64,000 nucleotides of DNA, from contig OX638368.1 of assembly GCA_951812925.1 (NCBI GenBank), positions 158,954,492 to 159,018,491 on the forward strand. Reading direction: 5' to 3'. This DNA is from Calliopum simillimum (Eukaryota > Arthropoda > Insecta > Diptera > Lauxaniidae). Both the position numbers and the translations under genes were made by a program. This document shows, one piece after another, positions 1 to 10,781 of the stretch; positions within the stretch are counted from its first letter, which is position 1, and the number at the start of each line of letters is the position of its first letter. The notes under the pieces were generated by a model. It did no database searches. It saw nothing but the letters and a program-made list of their open reading frames with translations, and was not told the origin of the DNA.

Positions 1-132
1 TAAAAAGGTAATTTCAGAAGCCATTTTGGTTTAATTCGTGCTAAAATTTATTCCTCATGTTAGGCATGGTTACTATAAATAGTTGAAAACAAGTCAAAAT
101 GACGAGGCCTTACACACAGCTGAATATAATTA

Positions 133-647
133 CACAGGCCCACAAAAAAAAATAGTACCTTGCGCGAAAGATCAGACCACCTGAACTTTATGTTTTCGGG
201 GTCGCTGAATCCGAATATGGTGCCAGAATAGCGAAGTTGGTTCGCGTTTTTTCAGATATCAAGAATAATGCTGAAAATTTGAGATTTTTCCTGGTTTCTG
301 AAAAAACGCGAACCAACTTCGCTAATCTGACACTATATTCGGACTCAGCGACCCTGAAAACATAAAATTTCAGACCACCGGAACTTTATGTTTTCGAGGG
401 TTCAGACCACCGGAACTTTATGTTTTCGGGTTCGCTGAACCCGAATATAGTGTCAGATTAGCGAAGTTGGTTCGCGTTTTTTCAGAAACCAGGAAAAATT
501 TCAAATTTTCAGCATTATTCTTGATATCTGAAAAAACGCGAACCAACTTCGCTATTCTGGCACCATATTCGGATTCAGCGACCCCGAAAACATAAAGTTC
601 AGGTGGTCTGATCTTTCGCGCATGGTACTTTTTTTTGTGGGCCTGTG
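133..647. mobile_element. Foldback element, CACAGG family, copy 1
   Basis: The ends are inverted repeats, CACAGGCCCACAAAAA on the left and its complement on the right, flanked by the direct repeat TTA at 130-132 and 648-650. Inside, one module of about 83 bp occurs four times in alternating orientation (about 172-258, 297-377, 403-489 and 528-610), so each arm is a hairpin and the two arms are also inverted to each other. There is no coding capacity. The 3-bp duplication and CAC ends would fit a non-autonomous CACTA/EnSpm-like or Harbinger-like transposon; the superfamily is inference. Confidence 0.8.
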
Positions 648-732
648 TTATTATTTAAAAGGCTCTAGATTGTACTGTGACCTGAAAGATCTTTTGTACA
701 GCCTCTATCCCTATCAAAACAGTTTCAGACTA

Positions 733-1634
733 CACAGGTTTACAAAAAAAAAAAAAATGTCATGGCGTTTTGACCGGACTATGTGTTTCCTAGGGACTTT
801 GACGTCCTGAGTCTGAATCCCGGGTCCGTTTTTTTCCAGAACGTCTGAGAAAAATTTTTCAAGGTCATATAGAGGTCATGTGTCGTTTAGTGATAAATTC
901 GCTTTAATTCTGAAACTAATTTTTTATCATTGAGTTCTTAGTCCTTAAAAAGAATATGTGATCAAAAAGGGTATCTCGGACCTAGTTTCGGAGATACATA
1001 TAGCCATCGGAAGATTAGAATGCATCGTCTATGAAAAACGCTATAAGTTGGGAACCCCTGGATAGATATGTAAAATATTGGTGTCATATGATAGGTATTT
1101 TGACAGCCTATAAAAATGTTTTGAAAATATTTTCAATTGGATTCATAGTTTTCGAGATATGAGCTTTTTTGAAATTTTGTGAAATTTTTCAATTACAACA
1201 ACAAATAAATCAACAACACCAGCAACAACAACAACAAAAACAACAACAACAATAAAAACAACAACAAAATACCTTTCATATGATACTAATATTTTTCAAA
1301 TCCATTCAGGGGTTCCGAACTTATAGTGGTTTTCATAGAAGATATATATTCTGATCTTCCGATGGCTATATCTCCGAAACTAGGTCCGAGATACTCTTTT
1401 TGCTCACATGTTCTTTTTAAGGCCTAAGAGCTCAATGATTAAAAATTAGTTTCAAAATTTATCACTAAGCGACACATGAACCCCATTTCGACCTCCATGT
1501 GACCTTGAAATCTTTTTTCTCAGACGTTCTGGAAAAAAACGGACACAAAATTCGGATTCAGGACGTCAAAATCCCTAGGAAACACATAGTCTGGTCAAAA
1601 CACCATGACATTTTTTTTTTTTTGTAAACCTGTG
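733..1634. mobile_element. Foldback element, CACAGG family, copy 2
   Basis: The ends are CACAGGTTTACAAAAA and its complement, flanked by the direct repeat CTA at 730-732 and 1635-1637. The arms are long inverted repeats of about 400 bp (about 733-1130 and 1270-1634), separated by a CAA-rich loop at about 1196-1270. The ends match those of the element at 133-647 apart from the three pyrimidines after CACAGG, so the two are one family. It sits in the 3' coding end of a non-LTR retrotransposon: taking out the element and one CTA brings that reading frame back together. No ORF of its own. Confidence 0.85.
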
Positions 1635-1637
1635 CTA

Positions 1638-2242
1638 TCTATAAATCGTGTCACTGCCATAGGATTAATTTTACCTATGTCATTTGGATCTAAAATCTCG
1701 GCATCTAGGTACTTAATTCTGCGTCTTAAATCAACAGGGCATGTGCATAGCACATGCTCTGCTGTTTCCAAGTTCTCTAAGCAGAGTCTACAGGAATCAT
1801 CGTCTACCAAATCCATCTTTTTTAGGTGACAGTTGAGTTTACAGTGACCTGTCATTATTTCACTGTAAGTTTTAATATCTTTTCTGCTGAGATTTAAAAC
1901 TGCTTCTACCTTAACATGTTGTGGATTGATTAACCTTTTCGCTTATTTTATGCCTTCCTGGGCTCTCCAGTGATCTATAAGGCTATTCTCTTCCCATTCC
2001 CGAATTAAGTTATTTTTAAAGCAATTGTTCACTCCGCAGAAGAGTTCTGAACCTGTGAAAGAATTGAGTGCCCCTCTCTTGGCCAGGCAATCAGCCCTTT
2101 CATTGCCCTCATGCCCTGGTATCCAGACAAGAGTCACATCGTTCCTCCTGAATAGGGTTTGAAGAAGTTCAAAACACTCCCAGACAAGTCTTAAGTGTAT
2201 TGAATGAGCCATTAGTGATTTTAGAGTCGCTTGGCATATATC
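1638..2242 (-). pseudogene. Non-LTR retrotransposon fragment: RNase H and C-terminal CCHC-like motif
   Basis: Read on the minus strand, the fragment begins inside an RNase H domain (a decayed DSQATLKSL-like motif at about 2215-2242, then TLVWIPGHEGNERAD at about 2080-2130). It continues to a cysteine-histidine motif, CRLCLENLETAEHVLCTC at about 1745-1800, typical of the C-terminal end of reverse transcriptases of the I/LOA/R1-type retrotransposons. One in-frame TAA lies at 1943-1945. The last codons are cut off by the foldback element at 733-1634; the frame resumes at 732 and meets a stop at 714-716. The 5' portion, including the reverse transcriptase, is missing. It is not functional. Clade assignment is inference. 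Confidence 0.85.
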
Positions 2243-5200
2243 TTAATTTATTCATATTGATGTTTTCCGAATTTTAAAGTCTATTTTGGTTTAGACTTCT
2301 TCAATGTTTTCCTATTTATTTTCATATTTCTCGGCTTTTATCGAATATTTCCATACTTTTCAAAAATTTTAAAAATTTAGCTATTCTGTTTTCTAAATCA
2401 ACAAAAAAATTTCATAGATACAAATTACAAGAAAGATAAAAAAATATTTTTAAAGTGTTATCATAGTCTCATCCTTTTTCTTGCTGCTGCTATAAAACAA
2501 CCAATTTTACCGTACATAACCGGCAACAAAAATAAAGAGTATAACCAACAAAAACTAAAATCCATCATTAAATTACCATCAATCAAAACAAATTTTTTTT
2601 TTTTTTTAGAACATAATTTTGTGCTTTCGTTGTACTAAGTATACATACCCTAAAGGGAAATGAATAAATTTCTAAATAATTGCATTGAGACAAAATTTGT
2701 TAAAGCGAAAAAAATATATTTGTTTAAATAAAATAACTTAAATCATAGCAAATATGAGCTGATAAAACTCTTGTTTTAAATTGAAAATATTGTTTGGTTT
2801 AACAAGATAAAAACGTGAAAATAAATTAGATTTAGTCAAGTTCGTTGTCAAGATCTTTCAAAAACATCAATATCAGTAATATTAGTCAGGAACATTAATT
2901 TTTATCAATTTCAAAAATTTTATAAACCATTTTCTTTATTAAAATTAAAACCTAATAAAGCGGGAGTTTCCCGAAAACTAAACATATCATCACCCATTAG
3001 ACAACCAAACTATCTCTGCTTAATTATCGTCATAATAATCGAGGTATTGATACCAATGCTGTATTTAATTGCATTTGTTTCCAATATGATAAGGGCATTG
3101 TTGGAATCGAAGAATACCCAACAATAACAATGAAAAGACAAAAAATATTAGGTAAGGTCGAAGGTATTCGAAAGGCATCATTATTTTTTACAAGTATAAA
3201 TTGCCAAGGAGGTTGCATCCAGATCAGAAGAAAGAGTTGATCGAAGTTCTAATGTACTGTTTAGTCTCTTTAGGCTTTTTGAATGAATAAAATCTAAAAT
3301 TATTTCCGACTTTTATTGGGGTTTGGCAGATTGTTCACAACTCAGCCACTTTTTTGTAAGAGCCAAAAACCACGTCCTTAGAAAATTGGAAGAAGGAGAG
3401 TTTATTTTGTATCACAACGCTAATCTGTTTGCATAAAAAAGTTGCGTTTTATATTCACCTTTCAAAGGGTATCTTGAATGATTCAATATCATTATTCTGT
3501 GAAAAGCTAGAGCCCAAAAACAAAACCCGGTTCACAACAAATCTTTACTAATCGCGTTTTTTCCTTTAGTCTTTTGATAAAATCTTTGAGGCAATTTTTT
3601 TGAAATTTAATGCGTTGCTTCAAATTACATTATTTTTTTCTGTACAAAATTTCTTTTACTTTTTCATATTAAATTACGTATATAAGATACGATTTTGCAC
3701 TCGAAACACTTTGTTTATCTATGCACTTCCATGTGCATCTTCACCTGACATTGACAATGTTGCTGCAGTTATTTTAATTCTATTTCCCCCTGTTTTTTCT
3801 AACTTTGTTTTTGCACCAATTTGTAGTTAGCATACCCTATACTTCATATAAACTTGAAGTTCCCACAACTACTCTTCGCTACGGTTACGGTTACATTCTT
3901 CATACTCCGGTTGTTTTCCACTCAATGCTGACATACGCACATTAATGTCGAAAATAAAATGAACGTACATGTAAGAAATACTTTTTACTATCTTACTTTT
4001 GACGACATTAGGGTTGCCAACTATTAATTTAGTTGATTATTTTTATGTTTAAATATTGTTACGACACATAGCCTATGAATGATCGTTGTTACTTTTTAAG
4101 GGTTCGATCAATTGATTGTGATGCAAACAAAATAGTTCGATATCTTTGCAATGTTTGTGGTTTATTTTGTTAAAAAATATACAAACTTAACATAGGTTTA
4201 ACAGGTCACTCATCATTAACACTCATCATACATAATTTTTTTAAAAAAACATTCAAACAACTACTACTAAGATTGATCTTTTTTCTTGTTTCATCTTGAT
4301 TTTTATAAAATTTGTGGCATCTGATGGAACCAACGTTTTTGGAAAATCCCAATTTAAATTAAATTTTCCATGTTACTAAAACGAAAAAACCAAAAAAACT
4401 AAAATCAACGAACAAAAGCAAAAATAGTCATTTTAAATCTGTCTTCAGAATTCAGCCATCTTGTCTGGGTTTTAAAAAATCCTTAACAAAAATTGTGAAA
4501 AATAAGGTTCCACCTAGCCATGTTGCAGTTTAACAGTAGGGTGAAATTTAGAAAATAAGTTTTTGTAGGAATGTTAACTAAAAAAACAATATAAGTATGT
4601 TGGATTTAAGGCAGGAGAATCATTCCAAGCAATTTTGAGATTGTAGTAAAAAAAAAACATTATGAAGTCAAGATTTTGCATTAAATGGTGACCAGCAACT
4701 TCTAAATGACGTTCAAATAATTTTAAAAAATACTCAGCCCACTTTTTGGAAACCCTCCTTAAAATTTTTTGGGGTAATTCTCGAATTTTCAATATTCGTT
4801 TTTTTATAAAATCTTCCTCCACCGTTCTCCTGAATTAGGCTTAGATATAAATTTGAGGAACCCCTGGTAACAAGATTCAACCATTTTAAAATCGAAAATA
4901 GATGCTTGCTGTCAAAATAGGTCTAAAAACGGTACTTTTGTAAAAAAAGCACAACAAACCAAAATAAATCATAAATAATGGTTTTTGAGATATCCTATGA
5001 AAGTTAAAAGTAGCATGTGGATTCCCATATGATTTTTTACTCAATGGTCATTTTCAAATGGCCATAACTTTTTAAAGAAAAACTAGTGCAAGACCAATTG
5101 ATATCTTATTTTGAATAGTAATAAGCGATGCATGAAGTAGAAAAGAACAAAACAATATAACTCTATATAACCTCAAAAACCGTGTTTTTGAATGTTTACA

Positions 5201-7365
5201 TATATTCGAATATCTCAGAAATCATACAAGATAAAGCAATTCTGAGACCGTATTCGGATTCAGTATTACAAAGCACAAATAAGTAGTTTTGTTTTGATTT
5301 GTTGCTCCATTTGCCTTTTGCCTTCTCGTTGAGTTTACTCTCTGTACTCCCACCTATCTGGCAACACTACACACTGTCAACTAGAAACGATAGGGTGGAA
5401 TGCCCATGAAAGTCTCACGATATGCTGTCGTATTTTTTTTTGTATTTTTTGCTGTTGTGTGTTGCATGCAATAGTTTAAGTCATGTTTTTGCATAAATAA
5501 TTTTTTTACAATATTCTACGTACATATATGTATATGTGCACATACACATGCATGCTATAAGTATATACGACATAAATTTTATTTACATCTGTTTTTCTGC
5601 ACACTCCACAACTAACTGAGTTGGAAATTTTTTTAAAGCTGCTTTTCCATCATCATCTAGCATGCTGCTTGCAACATACAACATGCATCATTGAACGCAC
5701 TTACAAGCTCAACTGAAAGCAACCAACAACAAGACGACTGCACTTCAACTAAGTACTTGGGTACGTACCTTTCGAGTTGATGTCATCGTCGCCATCGTGT
5801 CGCCGCCATTGAAGTAATAGTTTCCCCCCTTTTTTGCTGTTGTTGTTGTTGTTGTTATTGGTGTTGCATGTAGTAGGTATGTAAATTAAGGATGTTGCAT
5901 CTCTTACTACTTAACATCCGTAGCATATCCTGCCTTTTGTGCAGCTAAAGCTTAGTTTCAACCAGCAGCAGCAGCAGCAATAGCGAATTTTCTCCTGACT
6001 TGCAACGAGCGTGAAACATGTGAAAGCCCAATGCTCTCTTTTTTGTTCCATTGTCTGACTCACTGACATTATTATTCGCAATGTGGCCCAAGGTTATGGA
6101 AATTCATTTAATTTTTCCAACGTGTTGCAACAATTGCAAATGATCGTGTAAAATTGTAGCGAAAAAAAAACAGCCAGTTTTCTCTATGCGACTGACTGCT
6201 TTATTTCCTGCATAGGGATTAATGTTGCAGCTTTTATTCAATAGGAAGCATGGCGGATGTATGGTTTACTCTGGGCGAGAATATTCTTTCTTTTATCAAA
6301 TGAAATTAAAGTAACGACTTTCACGTGGATTATTAATATGTTCTGCATTAAAATTTAAGCAGAAAATGCCATAGTAGCGATGAAGTTCACTTTAAGCTTT
6401 TACCTATCTTTTGAGTATTTTGTGACTTTGTTCGAATTCTACTAACAATTTTCACCTTTTCTGAGAAATTTTTCCATTATGCAAATAATTTATTAATTAA
6501 CCTTTCACTTAAGTCAATTATTGATATTATATATGCAAATTACGAGTATTCAGAGCTTCTAATTAAAATCCCATAATAATTTTTCACAGTTTGAGACAGA
6601 GACAGAGATCCTAGAAAGATGGTTCCATTGCCATCATTTTTATTTTACTTTCATTATTTTGGTTTCAGTAGAGTCGTTTGCCGTAATGGCTTTTTTCTTC
6701 CTTTGTTAGAGAATATGCCTCCCTAAAGTTTTTGTGTATTTTCCTACAACGTCAATTATCTACCATTTTGCCGATTCGCCTCATATTTTTCAAAAGCAAT
6801 ATCAAAATACAAACAATGAAAAGAAAAACATATACATACGTGAGTAGAACAGCAGCAAAAAACTTTGAAATAATGGCAGAGGGTACGAAAGGGGCAAAGA
6901 AAGGGTTTTACAGGTTAATTCCAACATAATGGAGAAAAATGCACGACAAACAGGCATTTGGTTTTTTGTTTTTTTTGGGCTTTTCTATGTATTTTTTTTA
7001 ACATATTCTACCTGATGTAAAATCTATAGGAAAATTTTACCATGCTAGTGTACTTAGTATTAGTGGTGAGTGAAATCAAATACTCATGAGCATCGAATTT
7101 CTGTATGAAAACATTGAATGTATTAAAGGTATTAATGCGAACTCAATTTTAGAACCATTACCTATCTTGAAAAGACATTTAAAGCAACTAATTTAAGCCG
7201 CTTGGTCTTCGTGAAAAAAACGAATACTATGTATTAAAAATATAAACGAAAACTAAATCCTTCACCCAAAAAAAAGCCGATTTTTGGGCACTTTCGGAAC
7301 AAATTCTCACACGCTTATAATGCTTCGAATTAAAATCCAAGCGTTGATCATAGGATTACCTTTAA
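2243..7365. other. AT-rich spacer without recognisable genes
   Basis: I see no supported gene in this stretch. It holds short simple repeats: alternating purine-pyrimidine sequence around 5515-5560, a TTG run at about 5835-5860 and a CAG run at about 5960-5980. Around 5200-5265 lies a degraded copy of a dispersed motif (AATTGCT near GAGATAT and GATTCAG) that also appears near 51.28, 60.6 and 63.28 kb. A minus-strand stretch at 4574-4822 faintly recalls a transposase (SPALNP) but is too weak to call. Confidence 0.6.
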
Positions 7366-7469
7366 AAAGCCGCTTGGTCCACATAAATTTCTCAAAAGAA
7401 TCAACGTCACTGCCACAAAGTATGTGTGGTCCTTTTGCAATATAGACTCCTTCAGTTAAACAATTATTA
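7366..7469 (+). repeat. Dispersed ~100-bp repeat, copy 1
   Basis: This stretch starts at AAGCCGCTTGGTCCA and shares most of its sequence with 38933-39026, including GTATGTGTGG and ACTCCTTCAGTTAAAC. Both copies are in the same orientation. There is no coding capacity and its origin is unknown. A second partial AAGCCGCTTGGTC lies just upstream at about 7195. Confidence 0.7.
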
Positions 7470-7653
7470 CATATTCCAAAACTAAGTAGAACAAATTCTT
7501 ATTTTGGTACCTTGCTAGATATATCAGAGATAATTTTTCCAAATTTACTGTTTACTTTTTCACGATCACATAAAGTGCAGAGAAATGTTAATAAGAAACT
7601 TTACTTTTTTTCATTTTAATTAAATGTTACTCATATATGGTATTACCTGATTA

Positions 7654-8638
7654 CTAGGTGGGGTAAAAAGTAACCTCCTTGACAGCCAGAATGCGCTGCG
7701 ATCGCAAAAAAGAGTATGGTGCCTTATAGCTCATTCACATTTAGGCAGATAAGTCAAATTTCAGCGCGATACAGCCATTTGTTTTGTTTTGACAGCTGAT
7801 TTTTTTTGACGTGTTTTGCATCATGTTGAGTATGGAAAAAAACTATTTTCATTCCCTCATAGAACATTATTTTTTGAGAGGCAAAACGGCGAAGGAAACA
7901 AAAGAAAAGTTGGAGAAATATTATGGGGCTGGTGCTACTTCAGATTGTACTGTGAAATTTTGGTTTCAAGAATTTCATGGTAGCCGAAACTCCACTGCCG
8001 ACAAAGTTTGCAGCGGCAGGCCCTGCGATGCGGTTACACAGAACAATGACAAAAAATAAATTAAACGATGTTGGCCGACCGAAAAGTGAAGGTGGACATG
8101 CTATATTTTGGGCGAGATTTTGAACATGAAAAAATTATCCTGCTGTCATGGCATACTCTTCGTGAACTACATCGAAAAAGGAAAAACCATCAACAGCTAG
8201 TATTACTGTGCATTATTGGAGCGATTGAAGGCCGAAATCAATGCGAAATGGCCTCACATGAAACGAAAAAAAATTTTTGTTTTTGCAATGCAATACGCCG
8301 GCACACAAGAGCATCGCAACTATGGCTAAAATCAACGATTTTGGGCTCGAATCGCTTCCCTATCCACCTTTTTCATCCAATTTGGTTTCCTGGGACTATT
8401 ATCCGTTCCCAAACCTCAAAAGATGGCTCATCAATAAAAAATTCAGCTCGAGCGAGGAGATCATCGACGCCGCAGAGAAGTACCTTCTGGAAAATTACTT
8501 TTCGGTCGGGATCAAAAACTTGGAAAATTGCTTGAATACTAAAAGTGTTTCGACCTAAGGCTACATAGAATAAAATTAAAAAATTTTTTAAAAAACATTT
8601 TTTTCATTACCAAGGAAGTTACTTTTCACCCCACTTAG
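7654..8638 (+). mobile_element. Deleted mariner-type transposon (irritans-like)
   Basis: The terminal inverted repeats are CTAGGTGGGGTAAAAAGTAA on the left and the complement of CTAAGTGGGGTGAAAAGTAA on the right, with TA on both outer sides (7652-7653 and 8639-8640), as expected for mariner. At 985 bp it is shorter than a usual 1.3-kb mariner. The interior carries the beginning and end of a transposase but not the middle, so it is an internally deleted, non-autonomous copy. Confidence 0.85.
7811..8558 (+). pseudogene. Mariner transposase remnant
   Basis: The N-terminal part (about 7826-8059) has the helix-turn-helix region of mariner transposases, with the family pattern of short acidic-basic helices and a GRP-like linker (SGRPCDA), and stops at a TAA near 8056. 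The C-terminal part (about 8290-8558, other frame) keeps the last catalytic region: SSNLVSWDYYPFPNLKRW stands where functional copies have SPDLAPSDY. The catalytic aspartates there are lost and most of the middle domain is missing. It cannot encode an active transposase. The irritans-subfamily placement rests on the C-terminal pattern and is moderately sure. Confidence 0.8.
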
Positions 8639-8640
8639 TA

Positions 8641-10068
8641 CCTATATAGGAAATATCTTTGAAATTGGAATGTTATGATAAATTATATATTTTTTCACCA
8701 TTTTTGAGATTAAACCTTAGAAAAAGTGACGTATTTTATATTTGTTAAATTCTTTGTGGAATAGATCAAAATCGTATACAATTAAGTTTCAAACCCAAAT
8801 ATCTCGAAAACCAGAGCCATAACGTTAAAACGAATTATGCTTACTATCTAGGACCAGCTAATGTTAGGATTTTTTTCTAGCACAGTGTGAGAATCTAAAT
8901 ACGGTCAGATCCGGTCAACAATTTTAAGGCTTGTGCGAGATTTGTTTTAAAGAAAAAAACCCATTAATTAAAACTTAAATCATTAGATGATGACTTTTTG
9001 GCTCAAAACTAGGTCAATTGATTCTAGTGCTGTGGGAAAAACACAAAAAAGATTCACTATATAATCTTGCCGAAACAGTAGTGCTCTTATAAGCACTTAA
9101 AATGTTACTACGTTTATTACGAACACCGATTGGAGTTCGCTGGAGTTTCTTTTCAATAAATAAAAATGTTCCCCCAAACGAAGAGAAAGGCCAACTGCCA
9201 CAATTGTGTAAATATTTGCAGTCCTTCTTGAATATTTCGAAAAGACATCGTTTCAACATCACTAGTGTCAACAGTGTCTGCTGTAAGTTTTCCCCGATTT
9301 TATTACCAAGCAACCAACCCACCAGCCAACACATGCAAAACATTATTAATGTACTCTCTTTCTCTCTAGGCAAAAAAATACCTAGCAGCTAAAGAACCAA
9401 AGAGAAAGTCTAAAAAGCCATTTATATAAAAGTAGGAAAGAATTGTTTAACGTGTTTTTTATGGTAAGGCAAATATCGGGAAAATCCCTAAAACAGCAAA
9501 ACAACCAAACATATCCACACTACGGGAAGTTGAAACGAGAGAGTGTATGTGTTTGTGTAACGGAAGTGAGGCAAGCAACAAAAACGGTGTCTAAACAAAT
9601 AATGCGCTTCATTATTTATATGAAAGGTGGCGGTATAAGCAGCCCCCAAAGAACGACTCCAGCGACTTGTATGAATAAACGAAAGAGCAAATGGAGGATG
9701 TGAAAGGCAACATAGAAATGAATTCATGCCATTACCAAGGCCATGAAGAAGGCTGAAAGTAGTAACATTGAAATTTTTCATACTTTTTCCTGTGATATCA
9801 AAATGAGTTGGAACATTGACGCAGCTGCTGCAGGTAGGCACACCAATGTTGGCATGAGGACTATTCGATTTTGCCTACTTATTTTCCAAACTACCTTCCC
9901 TGCTACGTATATTTTTTGCTCTCTACTTTTTTTACTCATTTATTTTCGAATGTAACAACTAAATGGCATAAAGAATCAGAGTAAAAGTAAAGCCCAGGAT
10001 GAAACCCATCAAAATCATGTTATGTTGTTTTTGTTGTTGTCAAAGACAACATACATACAAGCCATTAG
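8641..10068. other. AT-rich spacer without recognisable genes
   Basis: Nothing here is supported as a gene. Short open frames overlap on both strands at 9014-9392 and 9443-9955 but have no recognisable domain and look like chance. The start (8770-8900) contains ATATCTCGAAAACC-type sequence common to other repeats in the window. Confidence 0.5.
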
Positions 10069-10781
10069 TCACCCAGTAGCAATGGGTAATAGCTAGCATA
10101 AGAGTTGGTAATAGCAAAAGTGAGGGTCTAACCTATTACCGCATCGCTGAATTTTAACACAGCGATGTCATTGAAAACTCAGATGTGAACAACTCGCATA
10201 CAAGGGTGTAGGAGTGTATCAGCTCTTACCTATTCATATGCCAACTCCTATGACCTATTCACCTCTTACCTATTCATATTACTTTGAAGAACAAAAATTA
10301 CATAACTAATTGAATATTTTTAAAAATTTATTTTTGATTGCAATTTTACGTCTTTCGCCACAAAGATTCATCATATTGATGTAACTATAATTATTTTTAT
10401 TTTACTAAATTAATTATAATTGAAAAATTGCAAGTTGAAAAACTTTTGTGTTTGGTCTGGGCCGGAGTTGAACCGAGGACCTCACGGTTGCTACAACTTT
10501 CAATCGCAGTGCCAGTCGCTAGACCACTGCTCCATCCTCGCGCTCTTGCGAAGCTGACTTATTGACTAATTTTGTTTTTGCTAGTGGGCTATTACCAACT
10601 CGCTTACGTTTTTCATAACTAGAGCAAAAGTAAACAAAAAAAAATCGCAGCAATAATTGTCTTATTACCAACTCGCTGAAATATTCAGAACTTAAACAAT
10701 CATCCTCGTCTCTTGCCCCGCAAGTTATTACCAACTCAATTGCCATTTTCAGTATTGAATTCAATTGCTAGTGGGTAATGT
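10069..10781. repeat. Inverted-repeat element with repeated TTACCAACTC motif
   Basis: The left end has CACCCAGTAGCAATGGGTAA and the right end has an inverted CATTACCCACTAGCAATTGA. The decamer TTACCAACTC or close forms recurs several times (near 10105 inverted, then 10585, 10668 and 10727), and CTTACCTATTCATAT is repeated at about 10225 and 10265. A tRNA-like sequence lies in the middle. No transposase and no clear target duplication were found; most likely a non-autonomous element. Confidence 0.6.
10456..10543 (-). pseudogene. tRNA-like sequence with A and B boxes
   Basis: On the minus strand, TGGAGCAGTGG (10524-10534) matches the RNA polymerase III A box at 10 of 11 positions and GGTTCAACTCC (10464-10474) matches the B box. 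The T-arm and acceptor stem do not pair well, and no terminator or CCA context is seen, so it is tRNA-derived rather than a working tRNA gene. It sits inside the repeat at 10069-10781. Confidence 0.6.

Noticed and set aside
4574..4822. Possible Tc1-type transposase fragment with SPALNP
   Set aside because: Only one short word fits the family and the surrounding order does not match; no terminal repeats were found.
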